From Skermanella sp. TT6 (GTDB lineage: Bacteria; Pseudomonadota; Alphaproteobacteria; Azospirillales; Azospirillaceae): a stretch of 64,000 nucleotides of DNA. Below, piece after piece: positions 27,293 to 37,421 of this stretch; the stretch's first letter is position 1, and the number at the start of each line of letters is the position of its first letter. A model generated the notes under the pieces. That model saw only the letters and a list, made by a program, of their open reading frames with translations. It was not told the DNA's origin and did not search any database. A program made the translations under genes and the position numbers. The DNA is taken from NCBI RefSeq assembly GCF_016653635.2, contig NZ_CP067420.1:3798501-3862500 (forward strand). The letters are read 5' to 3'.

Positions 27293-28957
27293 ATGCCGGT
27301 TCCCTTGACGCTTTCGATCCCGATCACGCCGGCCCGTCGCGCGGGAGACCGGACGGCAAGGCTGACGGCCCTGGCGCTGGCCTGCGCCGTTCCCCTCGGC
27401 ATGGTTCTGCTCAACCTGTCCCTGGGGCAGGATGCCAATTGGGACCTGAGGAACTATCACTGGTACAATCCCTATAGCTTCCTCAACGGGCGCTTCTTCT
27501 TCGATGTCGTGCCGGCCCAGACGCCGAGCTTCTACAACCCGACGCTCGACATTCCGTTCTTCCTGCTCGGCAACGCGGTGCCCGCCCCGGTCGCCTACGG
27601 CGTGCTGGCCTTCGTCCAGAGCCTTAACTTCGTCCTGCTGTTCGCCCTCGCCCGGACCGTTCTCCTGGTCGACGATCCGGTGCGGAAGGTCTGGGCCGCC
27701 GGTGCCGTAGCACTGGTCGGCGTGCTGGGCGGCGGAAGCGTGGCGCAGCTCGGCACCACGTTCCATGACAGCACCGTCGGACTCGGCTTCCTGGGAGCCT
27801 TGGCGCTGATCGCGCGGACGCAGGACCGCCTGTTCGCCGGTCCCCGGCGGGCGGCCATTAGCCTCGCCTTCCTGTCCGGCCTTCTCGTCGGCTCCGCCAT
27901 GGGACTCAAGCAGCCCTCGGTCATCTACTGCATCGGCGTCTGTTTCGGTTTCCTGGCCGCTCCCGCCGCTCCCGGCCGCCGGCTGCTGCTGGCGGTGGCC
28001 TGCGGCCTGGGCGTCGTCGCGGCCGTGGCGCTGCTGTCCGGGCACTGGATGTGGTTCCTGTGGGAAACCCACGGCAATCCCCTGCACCCCTATTACAACA
28101 ACATCTTCCGGTCGCCCCTGGGCGCCATCAGCGACTACAAGGACCTGGCCTATCAGCCGAAATCCGTTTGGGAAAGACTGACGCTTCCGTTCAGGATCAG
28201 CGCCGATCCGGAGGTCGCCGGAGAGATCGCCTTCCGGGACCACCGGATCCTGACGCTTTACGTCCTGTTTCCGGTAGCGGCGCTGGCAGGCATCCTGGCC
28301 GCCCCGGCGTCCCGGCGCTCCGGCGCGTCCCATGCCCTCTCCCGGCCCGGCATCGCCCGCTGGCTGCTGACGGTGGCGGCGCTTTCCTACGCGGCCTGGG
28401 CCTGGATGTTCTGCATCTACCGGTACGCGGTCCCGCTCGAGATGCTGGCCCCCCTCTGCATCGTCCTGGCGCTCGGAGTGCTTCCGCTGTCCCGCGCCGT
28501 GCGTATCGCCGTCACGGCCTCGGTGCTGGCCGTCCTCCAGGCGACGACGGTCTGGGGGACCTGGGGGCGGTCTGCCTGGACAAGCAACGTCGTGGAATTC
28601 GACATGCCCGTGATCCCCGATCCGGACCGGACGATGGTGCTGATCGGCGGGTACCAGCCGGTTGGCCACCTGATCCCCTCCTTTCCGCCGCAGATCCCCT
28701 TCGTGAGGTTGCAGAGCAATTTCGTCCAGCCCGATTCGACCGACAACGGGTATTCTGAAGTGCTTCGGCGTAGGGTGATGGACCATCGCGGAGATTACTT
28801 TATGATCGCGACGGTCCCGGATACCGATATTGCGGCCGACGCCGCGGCGTTCTACGGATTGACGCTCGATTGGGAAAGTTGCCAGGTGATCCACAACAAC
28901 CTGGGCGAACCGCACAGTTTCTGCGCGGTCCGGCGGCCGACGGTGGATCGACAGTGA
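27293..28957 (+). CDS. Polytopic membrane protein, GT-C-like
   Basis: I do not recognise a specific family for this 554-aa inner membrane protein. It has about ten hydrophobic segments and an early loop with Asp and aromatic residues (QDANWDLRNYHWYNPYSFLN), the layout of GT-C glycosyltransferases that use polyprenyl-linked sugars in the periplasm. A soluble tail of about 120 residues follows. Its position just before a dolichol-phosphate-mannose-synthase-like GT2 and a GtrA gene supports a role in glycosylation of an envelope component. The acceptor is unknown. Confidence 0.6.
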   Translation: MPVPLTLSIPITPARRAGDRTARLTALALACAVPLGMVLLNLSLGQDANWDLRNYHWYNPYSFLNGRFFFDVVPAQTPSFYNPTLDIPFFLLGNAVPAPVAYGVLAFVQSLNFVLLFALARTVLLVDDPVRKVWAAGAVALVGVLGGGSVAQLGTTFHDSTVGLGFLGALALIARTQDRLFAGPRRAAISLAFLSGLLVGSAMGLKQPSVIYCIGVCFGFLAAPAAPGRRLLLAVACGLGVVAAVALLSGHWMWFLWETHGNPLHPYYNNIFRSPLGAISDYKDLAYQPKSVWERLTLPFRISADPEVAGEIAFRDHRILTLYVLFPVAALAGILAAPASRRSGASHALSRPGIARWLLTVAALSYAAWAWMFCIYRYAVPLEMLAPLCIVLALGVLPLSRAVRIAVTASVLAVLQATTVWGTWGRSAWTSNVVEFDMPVIPDPDRTMVLIGGYQPVGHLIPSFPPQIPFVRLQSNFVQPDSTDNGYSEVLRRRVMDHRGDYFMIATVPDTDIAADAAAFYGLTLDWESCQVIHNNLGEPHSFCAVRRPTVDRQ

Positions 28958-28980
28958 ATTACTTCGTCATCAGGTGACAA

Positions 28981-30051
28981 TTGATAGACCAGTTCTCCGA
29001 CGCCAGCCAGGATCTCAGCCCGGCAGCCAAGCGCTCCCCCGTCGCCGTGGCCGCTCCGGACGGCGGCTCGCTCGAGGCGGCCTTACCCGGCCTGACGGGC
29101 CTGGAGATCGCCGTCCTGATCCCCTGCTACAACGAGGAGGCGTCGATCGCCGCGGTGGTCCGCGATTTCCGGTCAGCGCTGCCGGGCGCCGCCATCTACG
29201 TCTACGATAACAATTCCAAGGACCGCACGGTCGAACTGGCGCGCGAAGCCGGTGCCATCGTCCGTACCGAACCCCTCCAGGGCAAGGGCAACGTGGTCCG
29301 GCGGATGTTCGCCGACATCGAGGCCGACGTCTATGTCCTGGTCGACGGTGACGATACCTACCACGCGCCCAGCGCGCCGGCCCTGGTCGCCAAGCTGGTC
29401 GACCAGCAACTCGACATGGTCAACGGCGCGCGGGTGACCGACATCGCCGCGGCCTACCGGCCTGGGCACCGTTTCGGCAACATGATGCTGACCGGCATCG
29501 TCGCCAAGATCTTCGGCAACCGGGTCGCCGACATGCTGTCCGGATACCGGGTGTTCTCGCGCCGTTTCGTCAAGAGCTTCCCGGCCCTCAGCGGCGGCTT
29601 CGAGATCGAGACGGAACTGACAGTCCACGCGCTTGAACTGCGCATGCCCATGTCCGACGTCACGACCCCCTACAAGGACCGCCCGCCGGGCTCCGCCAGC
29701 AAGCTGCGGACCTATTACGACGGCTTCCGCATCCTGAAGCTGATCATGGTGCTCGTGAAGGAGGAGCGCCCGCTTCAGTTCTTCAGCGCGATCGCCGGCG
29801 TGCTGGCGTTCCTGTCGATCGTGCTCGCCTGGCCGGTGGTCGCGACCTACATGCAGACCGGCCTGGTGCCGCGCCTGCCGACGGCGGTCCTGTCCACCGG
29901 GCTGATGCTGCTCGGGTTCCTCAGCCTGACCTGCGGCCTCATCCTGGAGACGGTGACCCGCGGCCGGCGCGAGATCAAGCGCATGCAGTATCTCCGGATC
30001 CCCGCCCCCGGCGTCCGCGACCCGGCGCGCGACTCGAAGGACAGGCGATGA
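28981..30051 (+). CDS. GT2 polyprenyl-phosphate glycosyltransferase
   Basis: The 356-aa enzyme has a GT-A domain with IAVLIPCYNEEASIAAVVRD near residue 44, YVYDNNSKDRTVEL and the DDTYHAP metal site (LVDGDDTY), like DPM1/GtrB enzymes that load a sugar onto a polyprenyl phosphate. Two C-terminal transmembrane segments (FFSAIAGVLAFLSIVLAWPV; AVLSTGLMLLGFLSLTCGLI) anchor it. The start is a TTG at 28981 with AGGTGA nearby and is the least certain part. Its TGA overlaps the GtrA start by four bases. Confidence 0.85.
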   Translation: MIDQFSDASQDLSPAAKRSPVAVAAPDGGSLEAALPGLTGLEIAVLIPCYNEEASIAAVVRDFRSALPGAAIYVYDNNSKDRTVELAREAGAIVRTEPLQGKGNVVRRMFADIEADVYVLVDGDDTYHAPSAPALVAKLVDQQLDMVNGARVTDIAAAYRPGHRFGNMMLTGIVAKIFGNRVADMLSGYRVFSRRFVKSFPALSGGFEIETELTVHALELRMPMSDVTTPYKDRPPGSASKLRTYYDGFRILKLIMVLVKEERPLQFFSAIAGVLAFLSIVLAWPVVATYMQTGLVPRLPTAVLSTGLMLLGFLSLTCGLILETVTRGRREIKRMQYLRIPAPGVRDPARDSKDRR

Positions 30052-30452
30052 TCCGAAGGCTTTTCCGGGGGGAGTTCATCCGCTTCGGCATCGTCGGGGT
30101 GGTCGGACTGCTGGTCGACATCGCGGTCCTGTACCTGTGCCTGGATATCAGCGGCCTCGGCCTCTACGCGTCGCGGGTGGTTTCGTACCTGGCGGCGGCG
30201 ACGACCACGTGGGCGCTCAACCGCGCTTTCACCTTCACGGGCGCCCATGCCGGCAAGATCCACCACCAATGGGCCCGCTTCGTCGCGGTCAACGCCCTGG
30301 GCGGTGCCGTGAACTACGCGGTATATGCGGCGCTGGTGGCGTCGGGCGATCCCTTCGCCGCCCACCCCGCCCTTGCCGTGGCGGCCGGATCCCTGTCGGG
30401 GCTCTTTTTCAATTTCACCGCCTCAAAGAAGCTGGTATTCCGCCGCGCGTGA
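30048..30452 (+). CDS. GtrA family membrane protein
   Basis: The 134-aa protein has four hydrophobic helices and the GtrA pattern: FIRFGIVGVVGLLVDIAVLY at the start, a central WALNRAFTF and a final SLSGLFFNFTASKKLVF. GtrA proteins are thought to flip polyprenyl-linked sugars for surface glycosylation, and the neighbouring GT2 and GT-C-like genes complete the usual three-part set. It overlaps the GT2 gene by ATGA. Confidence 0.88.
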   Translation: MIRRLFRGEFIRFGIVGVVGLLVDIAVLYLCLDISGLGLYASRVVSYLAAATTTWALNRAFTFTGAHAGKIHHQWARFVAVNALGGAVNYAVYAALVASGDPFAAHPALAVAAGSLSGLFFNFTASKKLVFRRA

Positions 30453-30523
30453 CGCCCCTCCCCCCGGAGGTGCGCGGTCACGCCGGCATTTTCCGGCCGG
30501 CCTGACACGGATCTGTAAAGATT

Positions 30524-31327
30524 ATGGACGACAGCACTCTCATAAGCGCCCTGGTGATGGGCGTGGTCGAAGGCTTGACCGAATTCATCCCCGTTTCCTC
30601 CACCGGGCACCTGATCCTGATCGGCGACCTGCTGGGGTTCCAGGGTCCGCCCGGACGCCTGTTCGAGGTGGTGATCCAGCTCGGCGCGATCCTCGCGGTC
30701 TGCGTCGTCTATTTCCAGCGGCTCTGGCATATCGCGGTGACGCTGCCGACCAGCGCCGCGTCGCGCCGCTTCGTGATCGCCATATTGCTGGCGTTCCTGC
30801 CGGCCGTCGTGATCGGCGTGTTCGCCCACGGATTCATCAAGAGCGTGCTGTTCTCGCCCTACGTGGTGTCGGTCGCGCTGATCCTCGGCGGCATCGCGAT
30901 CCTCGTGATCGAGCGGAACCTGCCCGAGCCTCGCCATTTCGAGGTCGAGGCCTTCTCGCCCAGGCTCGCGCTCGGCATCGGCTTCGTCCAGACGCTGGCC
31001 ATGATCCCGGGCGTCTCGCGGTCCGGCGCCACGATCCTGGGATCGCTGCTGATGGGCGTCGAGCGCCGGACGGCGGCCGAGTTCTCGTTCTTCCTGGCGA
31101 TCCCGACGATGGCGGGCGCCGTGGTCTACGACACCTACAAGAACTACAGCACCCTGACCTCCGACGGTTCGCTGGTGATCGCGATCGGCTTCGTCGCCGC
31201 GTTCCTGGCCGGACTGCTCGTGGTCAGGAGCCTCGTCGCCTTCGTCAGCCGCTACGGCTTCACCCCGTTCGGCTGGTACCGCATCGCGGTGGGCACCGCG
31301 ATGCTGGCGATCCTGTCGATGCGCTGA
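30524..31327 (+). CDS. uppP: Undecaprenyl-diphosphatase
   Basis: UppP (BacA) dephosphorylates undecaprenyl diphosphate so the carrier can be reused for peptidoglycan and glycan synthesis. The 267-aa membrane protein carries the two signature motifs VEGLTEFIPVSSTGHLIL (residues 15-32) and IPGVSRSGATILGSLLMG. It sits next to polyprenyl-linked glycosyltransferase genes that draw on the same carrier. Confidence 0.96.
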   Translation: MDDSTLISALVMGVVEGLTEFIPVSSTGHLILIGDLLGFQGPPGRLFEVVIQLGAILAVCVVYFQRLWHIAVTLPTSAASRRFVIAILLAFLPAVVIGVFAHGFIKSVLFSPYVVSVALILGGIAILVIERNLPEPRHFEVEAFSPRLALGIGFVQTLAMIPGVSRSGATILGSLLMGVERRTAAEFSFFLAIPTMAGAVVYDTYKNYSTLTSDGSLVIAIGFVAAFLAGLLVVRSLVAFVSRYGFTPFGWYRIAVGTAMLAILSMR

Positions 31328-31407
31328 GAATGCTTGAGTAAGTCCGGGCCTCGACGTAATACTTCCGGGCGGAGTACGGGGAATCCATCCCCTGGGGAGG
31401 TCCGGAC

Positions 31408-32256
31408 ATGATGGGGGTGCGGGGCGGCTTCCGCCGTCTGGTGGCGTATATCGCCGTCATCCTGTCCCTCGCCTTTCCCGCCACCGCCCGGCAGGTCACG
31501 GCGGAGGAACGCCGGGAAGCCGACCTGTTCATCCTCGGCAACACCCTCTTCATCCTGTATCACGAGCTGGGCCATGCCCTGATCGACCTGCTCGGCCTTC
31601 CCGTCCTGGGCCACGAGGAGGACGCCGCCGACAACCTCGCCAGCATCATGATGATCCCGGACCAGCCTGACCCGGTGATGGACGAGCTGATCGTCGCCGC
31701 GGCCGACGGCTGGTACCTCGGCGATCTCTGGCAGCAGGAGGCCGGCAACGCCGAACCGTCCTGGTGGGGCGAGCATTCACTCGACATGCAGCGGTTCTAT
31801 TCCGTCGTCTGCCTGATGTACGGCAGCGATCCGGCAGGCTTCGCCGAACTGGCCGACAGCGTCAACCTGCCCTCCGACCGGCGCACCTCGTGCGCCGGGG
31901 ACTACCAGCAGGCCCGTGCCGGCTGGAGCCGCCTGCTGGCCCCGCACATGCTTCCCGCGGAGACCCGCGCGGACCGGCGAAGCGCCGTGACGCTCGAATT
32001 CGAGCCGCCGGCAGCCGGCCAGGACTATGTCGCATCCCTGTTGCACGAGTCGGGCCTGATCGAAGCCGTCGTCCGAGATATCGGGACCGGGTTCAAGCTG
32101 CCGCGCGACCTGACCGTCCGGTTCCATGCATGCGGCGGGAGCAATGCCAACGCCTTCTACCACGGTGGCGCCGCCGCCGTATCCGTCTGCTACGAACTCG
32201 TAGCGTTCTATAACGAACTGATTCTGCGGGACATCTCCAGGCGCCATCCCAGGTGA
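31408..32256 (+). CDS. DUF4344 family putative metallopeptidase, exported
   Basis: The 282-aa protein begins with a signal peptide ([17 protein letters not shown]) and contains the zinc motif [11 protein letters not shown] near residue 54, followed by a downstream acidic segment ([16 protein letters not shown]) that may give the third ligand. This is the DUF4344 metallopeptidase pattern. Four cysteines in the second half (for example CLMY, TSCAGD, HACGG, SVCYE) could form disulfides in the periplasm. Substrate unknown. GGGGAGG lies upstream of the ATG at good spacing. Confidence 0.8.
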   Translation: MMGVRGGFRRLVAYIAVILSLAFPATARQVTAEERREADLFILGNTLFILYHELGHALIDLLGLPVLGHEEDAADNLASIMMIPDQPDPVMDELIVAAADGWYLGDLWQQEAGNAEPSWWGEHSLDMQRFYSVVCLMYGSDPAGFAELADSVNLPSDRRTSCAGDYQQARAGWSRLLAPHMLPAETRADRRSAVTLEFEPPAAGQDYVASLLHESGLIEAVVRDIGTGFKLPRDLTVRFHACGGSNANAFYHGGAAAVSVCYELVAFYNELILRDISRRHPR

Positions 32257-32371
32257 GGCAGCCGAGCGAACTGCCACTTTTGATATGGATCATCGCGATC
32301 CGGAAAAGAGGGCGGCACGCTCCTCAATCCAGACCAAGCCGCCCATAAGGCCGATCCCCGGAGGAGATACC

Positions 32372-34054
32372 ATGACGCTCGGCAACAGCAGCCTTCTGAC
32401 GCGCCTTCTGGCAGGCTTCTCGGCGGTCCTGGCGCTGGCGTGTTTGCTCGGCCTGCTCGCCCTGAACCAGCTCGAGACCGTCACCGGGCTCACGACGCGG
32501 CTCTATCACAATTCGTTCGCGGTCTCGACCTCGGCGCTGGAGGCGAACGCAGGCATCATAGCCATGCATCGTTCCATGAAGGACGTGGCGCTGGCTCCCG
32601 ACGCGGCGGCGATCGACGCCGCCGTGGCTGCCGTCGACCTCCAGGAAAAGCGCGTCTTCGCGGCCATGGCCCTGGTCCAGGAACGCTATCTCGGCGACCT
32701 GACCGACGTGGAAGCCGCTCTGAAGTCGGTCAGGGACTGGCAACCCATCCGGGCGCGCCTGATCGCCGCCATGAAAGCCGGCAACCGCGCCGAAGCCTCC
32801 GAGATCACCCGCACCATCGGCGCCGAGCAGGTCAGGCTGATCGGCGAGCGGATGGACAGGCTGACCGAAGCCGCCCGCACGCGCGCCGCCGCCTCGGCCG
32901 CCGCCGCGGAGAAGACCGGGAACGAGGCCTGGACGCTGATCGTCGGGGCGCTTGCCGTCATGGTGGGCGTCGGCGTCGCCATCGCGCTGGCGATCACCCG
33001 CAACGTGAGCGGCCAGATCGGACGCCTCCGCGACGCCATGGAACGGCTTGCCCGGCAGGATTACGGCGTCGCCGTGCCCTATGCGGACCGCACCAACGAG
33101 ATCGGCCGGATGGCCAAGGCCGTGGAGTTCTTCAAGGAGAACGGGCTGGCCGTCGAGCGGCTGCGGGCCGAGCAGGAGTCGGCCAAGGCCGCCGCCGAGG
33201 CCGAGCGCAAGCGCCAGATCATGGCGCTCGCCGACGATTTCGAGTCCCACGTGGAAGCGGTGGTCGAGCATGTCGCCTCCGCCGCGACGGAGATGACCGC
33301 GACCGCCAGCTCCATGTCCGCCTGCGCGGAGCAGGCGACCCGCCAGTCCGCCGCGGCCGCCGCCGCCGCAGAGGAGGCGTCGGGCAACGTCCAGACCGTC
33401 GCCTCCGCGGCGGAGGAGCTTTCCTCCTCCATCGCGGAGATCGGCCGGCAGGTCGCCCAGGCGACCGGCACCACCCGCGAGGCCGTGACCAAGGCCGAGC
33501 GTACCAACTCCATCGTCGCGGGCCTGTCGGATGCCGCCCACAAGATCGGCGAGGTGGTCAGCCTGATCAACGACATCGCCAGCCAGACCAACCTGCTGGC
33601 GCTGAACGCGACGATCGAGGCGGCCCGGGCGGGCGAGGCCGGCAAGGGTTTCGCCATCGTCGCGTCGGAGGTCAAGAACCTGGCCAGCCAGACCGCCAAG
33701 GCGACGGAGGAGATCGCCAGCCAGATCTCCTCGGTCCAGGGGGCGACGGGTCAGGCGGTCGCGGCCATCCAGGACATCGCGGCGACCATCGCCGCGGTCA
33801 GCGACGCCTCCACCGCCATCGCCTCGGCGGTGGAGCAGCAGCGCGCCGCGACCGACGAGATCGCCCGCAACGTGGAGCAGGCCGCCCGGGGCACCCAGGA
33901 AGTCTCGGCGAACATCGCCGGCGTCTCCGAAGCCGCCCACGAGGCCAGCCGCGCCGCCAGCCAGGTCCTGTCCGAGGCGGGCCAGTTGTCCAAACAGTCG
34001 GAATCCCTCAACCGCGAGGTCGGGACCTTCATGCACAAGGTCCGCGCCGGGTGA
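32372..34054 (+). CDS. Methyl-accepting chemotaxis protein
   Basis: The 560-aa receptor has TM1 at about residues 12-30, a four-helix-bundle periplasmic sensor of about 150 residues, TM2 ([20 protein letters not shown]), HAMP and a cytoplasmic signalling domain with the tip motif [20 protein letters not shown]. It would signal through CheA/CheW. The ligand is unknown. GGAGGAG lies 6 bases before the chosen ATG; the open frame continues upstream to 32285 but without a ribosome site. Confidence 0.93.
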   Translation: MTLGNSSLLTRLLAGFSAVLALACLLGLLALNQLETVTGLTTRLYHNSFAVSTSALEANAGIIAMHRSMKDVALAPDAAAIDAAVAAVDLQEKRVFAAMALVQERYLGDLTDVEAALKSVRDWQPIRARLIAAMKAGNRAEASEITRTIGAEQVRLIGERMDRLTEAARTRAAASAAAAEKTGNEAWTLIVGALAVMVGVGVAIALAITRNVSGQIGRLRDAMERLARQDYGVAVPYADRTNEIGRMAKAVEFFKENGLAVERLRAEQESAKAAAEAERKRQIMALADDFESHVEAVVEHVASAATEMTATASSMSACAEQATRQSAAAAAAAEEASGNVQTVASAAEELSSSIAEIGRQVAQATGTTREAVTKAERTNSIVAGLSDAAHKIGEVVSLINDIASQTNLLALNATIEAARAGEAGKGFAIVASEVKNLASQTAKATEEIASQISSVQGATGQAVAAIQDIAATIAAVSDASTAIASAVEQQRAATDEIARNVEQAARGTQEVSANIAGVSEAAHEASRAASQVLSEAGQLSKQSESLNREVGTFMHKVRAG

Positions 34055-34143
34055 GCCGGCCGGGGCGCCGCGTCCCGCCGTCGGAGCCGGTCAGGTCTGC
34101 GGCCATGGACTTGAGAGCCGCGATCGCCATATAACGGCGCACC

Positions 34144-35007
34144 ATGACCATCCCGTTCCTGAAAATGCACGGGCTCGGCAACGACTTCGTCGTCATCGAC
34201 GCCCGCGGCACCGACTTGTCCCTGAACGAAGCTCAGGCCCGCGCCATCGCGGACCGGCGCACGGGCGTGGGCTGCGACCAGTTCATCGTGATCGAGCCGC
34301 CGAAGACCTCCGGCGCCACCGCCTTCATGCGCATCCGCAATCCCGACGGCAGCGAGGCCGGCGCCTGCGGCAACGCGACGCGCTGCGTCGCCCACCTGCT
34401 GATGCGGGAGTCGGGCCAGCCCGGCGCCGTGGTCGAGACGATCGCCGGGCTCCTGCCCTCCTCCGCAGCCCCGGACGGCATGGTCACCGTGGACATGGGG
34501 CCGGCGCGGCTCGACTGGAGCGACATTCCCCTGGCCGGTCCCGCCGACACGCTGAGGCTCGACGTCGCCGAGGGCGGCTACGCCGGGCCGGTCGCGGTGA
34601 GCATGGGCAACCCGCACGCGGTGTTCTTCGTGGACGACGTCGCGGCGGTGCCGCTCGAAAGCGTCGGCCCCCGGCTGGAACACCACCCCGCCTTTCCCCG
34701 GAAGGCCAACATCGAGTTCGCCCAGGTCCTCTCCCCGACCCGGATCCGCATGCGGGTCTGGGAACGCAGCGCCGGCATCACCCGGGCCTGCGGCTCGGGC
34801 GCCTGCGCCGTGCAGGTCGCCGCCGTCCGCCGCGGCCTGACCGAGCGCCGCGCCGAAGTGATCCTCGACGGCGGCAGCCTGGTCATCGAGTGGCGGGAGG
34901 ACGGCCATGTCCTGATGACCGGCCCGGTCGCCCTCAGCTTCACCGGCCACCTGGCGCCGGACCTGTTGGCCCTGGATCGGGTGGCCCTGGATCCGGTGGA
35001 AGCATGA
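34144..35007 (+). CDS. dapF: Diaminopimelate epimerase
   Basis: DapF converts LL- to meso-diaminopimelate for lysine and peptidoglycan synthesis. The 287-aa protein begins [17 protein letters not shown] and has both catalytic cysteines: Cys75 in [11 protein letters not shown] and Cys216 in [10 protein letters not shown]. Its TGA overlaps the mtaB ATG (ATGA), starting a dapF-mtaB-ftsY run typical of alphaproteobacteria. Confidence 0.97.
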   Translation: MTIPFLKMHGLGNDFVVIDARGTDLSLNEAQARAIADRRTGVGCDQFIVIEPPKTSGATAFMRIRNPDGSEAGACGNATRCVAHLLMRESGQPGAVVETIAGLLPSSAAPDGMVTVDMGPARLDWSDIPLAGPADTLRLDVAEGGYAGPVAVSMGNPHAVFFVDDVAAVPLESVGPRLEHHPAFPRKANIEFAQVLSPTRIRMRVWERSAGITRACGSGACAVQVAAVRRGLTERRAEVILDGGSLVIEWREDGHVLMTGPVALSFTGHLAPDLLALDRVALDPVEA

Positions 35008-36263
35008 GCGCCGACATCGTCACGTTCGGCTGCCGGCTGAACACCTACGAATCCGAGGTGATGCGCGAGAACGCCTCGGCCGCCGGCATGACCGACACGG
35101 TCATCTTCAACACCTGCGCCGTCACCTCCGAGGCCGAGCGGCAGGCCCGACAGGCGATCCGCAAGATGCGCCGCGAGCGGCCCGGCGCCCGCATCATCGT
35201 GACCGGCTGCGCCGCCCAGATCGACCCGGCCAAGTACGCGGCGATGCCCGAGGTGGACCAGGTGCTCGGCAACGAGGAGAAGCTGAAGCCGGAGAGCTTC
35301 GGCCTGACCGCGCCGACCGAGCGCGTGCTGGTCAACGACATCATGTCGGTGACCGAGACCGCCGGCCACCTGATCGGCGGGCTGGAAGGCCGGGCGCGCG
35401 CCTTCGTCCAGGTCCAGAACGGCTGCGACCACCGCTGCACCTTCTGCATCATCCCCTACGGCCGGGGCAATTCGCGCTCCGTCCCGATCGGCGAGGTGGT
35501 CCGGCAGGTTCGGCTGCTGGTGCAGTCCGGCTACAACGAGGTGGTCCTGACCGGGGTGGACATCACCTCCTACGGCCCCGACCTGCCCGGCGGCCCGACG
35601 CTCGGCCAGATGATCCGCCGACTGCTGGCCCAGGTGCCGGAGCTGAAGCGCCTGCGCCTGTCCTCGCTCGACCCGGTGGAGATCGACGGCGACCTGTGGC
35701 GCCTGATCGCGGAGGAGCCGCGCCTGATGCCGCACCTCCATGTCAGCCTCCAGGCCGGCGACGACATGGTGCTGAAGCGGATGAAGCGCCGCCACCTGCG
35801 CGGCGACGCGATCGAGTTCTGCCGCCGCGCCCGCGACCTGCGCCCGGACATGGTGTTCGGCGCCGACCTGATCGCCGGTTTCCCGACCGAGACCGACGAG
35901 ATGTTCGAGAACACGCTGCGCGCCGTGGACGACTGCGGCCTGACCTGGCTGCACATCTTCCCCTACTCCCCCCGCCCCGGCACGCCGGCCGCGAAGATGC
36001 CGCAGGTCGACGGCGGCCTGCGCAGGGAGCGCGCCGCCCGCCTGCGGGAGGCCGGCGCGCGCGCCGTCGGCCGCTTCCTGGCCGGGCGCGTCGGAACCCA
36101 TGCCGCCGTCCTGGCGGAAAAGGAAACCATCGGCCGTACCGAGCAATTCGCCGAAGTGCGCCTGGACCAGCCGGTCGAACCCGGCGCCATCGTGCGCACC
36201 GCCATCGTCGGCGTCGACGGCGAGCATCTGGTCGGCCGGATCGAGCGGAGCACTTCATGCTGA
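35004..36263 (+). CDS. mtaB: tRNA t6A37 methylthiotransferase
   Basis: MtaB is a radical-SAM enzyme that converts t6A to ms2t6A at position 37 of tRNA. The 419-aa protein has the N-terminal UPF0004 cysteines ([26 protein letters not shown]), the radical-SAM motif [20 protein letters not shown] and a C-terminal TRAM-like region. It overlaps both dapF (4 bases) and ftsY (7 bases). Confidence 0.96.
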   Translation: MSADIVTFGCRLNTYESEVMRENASAAGMTDTVIFNTCAVTSEAERQARQAIRKMRRERPGARIIVTGCAAQIDPAKYAAMPEVDQVLGNEEKLKPESFGLTAPTERVLVNDIMSVTETAGHLIGGLEGRARAFVQVQNGCDHRCTFCIIPYGRGNSRSVPIGEVVRQVRLLVQSGYNEVVLTGVDITSYGPDLPGGPTLGQMIRRLLAQVPELKRLRLSSLDPVEIDGDLWRLIAEEPRLMPHLHVSLQAGDDMVLKRMKRRHLRGDAIEFCRRARDLRPDMVFGADLIAGFPTETDEMFENTLRAVDDCGLTWLHIFPYSPRPGTPAAKMPQVDGGLRRERAARLREAGARAVGRFLAGRVGTHAAVLAEKETIGRTEQFAEVRLDQPVEPGAIVRTAIVGVDGEHLVGRIERSTSC

Positions 36264-37414
36264 AATTCTGGCGCCGCAACAAGCAGGAGCCGGCCGAGAC
36301 CAGGCCAGAAGCCGAATCCGAGGGCACCGGTCCCAAGGTCTTCGACACCCCGCCGGAGCCGGAGCCGGAGCCCGCCGCCGAGGCGGTGCCGGAACCCGAG
36401 CCCGAACCGGTCCCGGAACCCGAGCCGGAGCCGGAGCCCGTCGCGGCGCTCGCCCCCGCTCCCGAGCCGGCCGCCGAACCCGGGCAGCCCGCCCGCAAGG
36501 GCTGGCTGTCGCGCCTGCGCGAGGGGCTGACCAAGTCCACCACCAAGCTGACCGACGGCATCACCGGCATCTTCACCAAGCGCAAGCTCGACGACGAGGC
36601 GCTGGAGGAACTGGAGGAGCTGCTGATCACCGCCGACCTCGGCCCGGTGACGGCGGCCAAGGTGACCGCCGAGTTGGCGCGCACCCGCTTCGGCAAGGAA
36701 GTCTCGCCCGACGAGGTCCGGCGCACCCTGGCGGCCAGCATCGCCCAGATCCTGGAGCCGGTCGCCGAGCCGCTGGAGATCGACGCCGCCGCCAAGCCCC
36801 ACGTCGTCCTGGTGGTCGGGGTCAACGGCGCCGGCAAGACCACGACCATCGGCAAGATGGCCAAGCAGTTCCGGCAGGAGGGCAAGTCGGTCATCATCGC
36901 GGCCGGCGACACCTTCCGCGCCGCGGCCGTCCAGCAGCTCCAGGTCTGGGGCGAACGCTCCGGCTGCCCCGTGATCGCGAAGGAGACCGGCGCCGACGCC
37001 GCCGGCCTCGCCTTCGACGCGCTGGAGCGGGCGCGGCGGGAGAAGACCGACGTGCTGCTGATCGACACGGCGGGGCGGCTCCAGAACAAGGCCAACCTGA
37101 TGGCCGAGCTCCAGAAGATCATCCGCGTCGTGAAGAAGCTCGATCCCGAGGCGCCCCACTCGGTCCTGCTGGTGCTCGACGCCACGACCGGCCAGAATGC
37201 GCACTCGCAGGTCGAGGTGTTCCGGGAGAGGGTCAGCGTGAACGGGCTGATCCTGACCAAGCTGGACGGCTCGGCGCGCGGCGGCGTCCTGGTGGCCCTG
37301 GCGGAGAAGTACAAGCTGCCGGTCCACTTTATCGGCGTCGGCGAGGGCATCGAGGACATGCGCCCCTTCGAGGCCGGCTCCTTCGCCCGCTCCCTGATGG
37401 GTCTCGAATCCTGA
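36257..37414 (+). CDS. ftsY: Signal recognition particle receptor FtsY
   Basis: FtsY is the GTPase that receives SRP-bound ribosomes at the membrane. Residues 1-80 form an acidic, low-complexity A domain made of Pro-Glu repeats, followed by the NG domain with GVNGAGKTTTIGKMAKQ, GDTFRAAAVQQL, LIDTAGRLQNKANLM and LTKLDGSARGG. Length 385 aa. The repetitive Pro-Glu coding sequence (about 36350-36450) is prone to length change. Confidence 0.97.
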   Translation: MLKFWRRNKQEPAETRPEAESEGTGPKVFDTPPEPEPEPAAEAVPEPEPEPVPEPEPEPEPVAALAPAPEPAAEPGQPARKGWLSRLREGLTKSTTKLTDGITGIFTKRKLDDEALEELEELLITADLGPVTAAKVTAELARTRFGKEVSPDEVRRTLAASIAQILEPVAEPLEIDAAAKPHVVLVVGVNGAGKTTTIGKMAKQFRQEGKSVIIAAGDTFRAAAVQQLQVWGERSGCPVIAKETGADAAGLAFDALERARREKTDVLLIDTAGRLQNKANLMAELQKIIRVVKKLDPEAPHSVLLVLDATTGQNAHSQVEVFRERVSVNGLILTKLDGSARGGVLVALAEKYKLPVHFIGVGEGIEDMRPFEAGSFARSLMGLES

Positions 37415-37421
37415 GGTAACG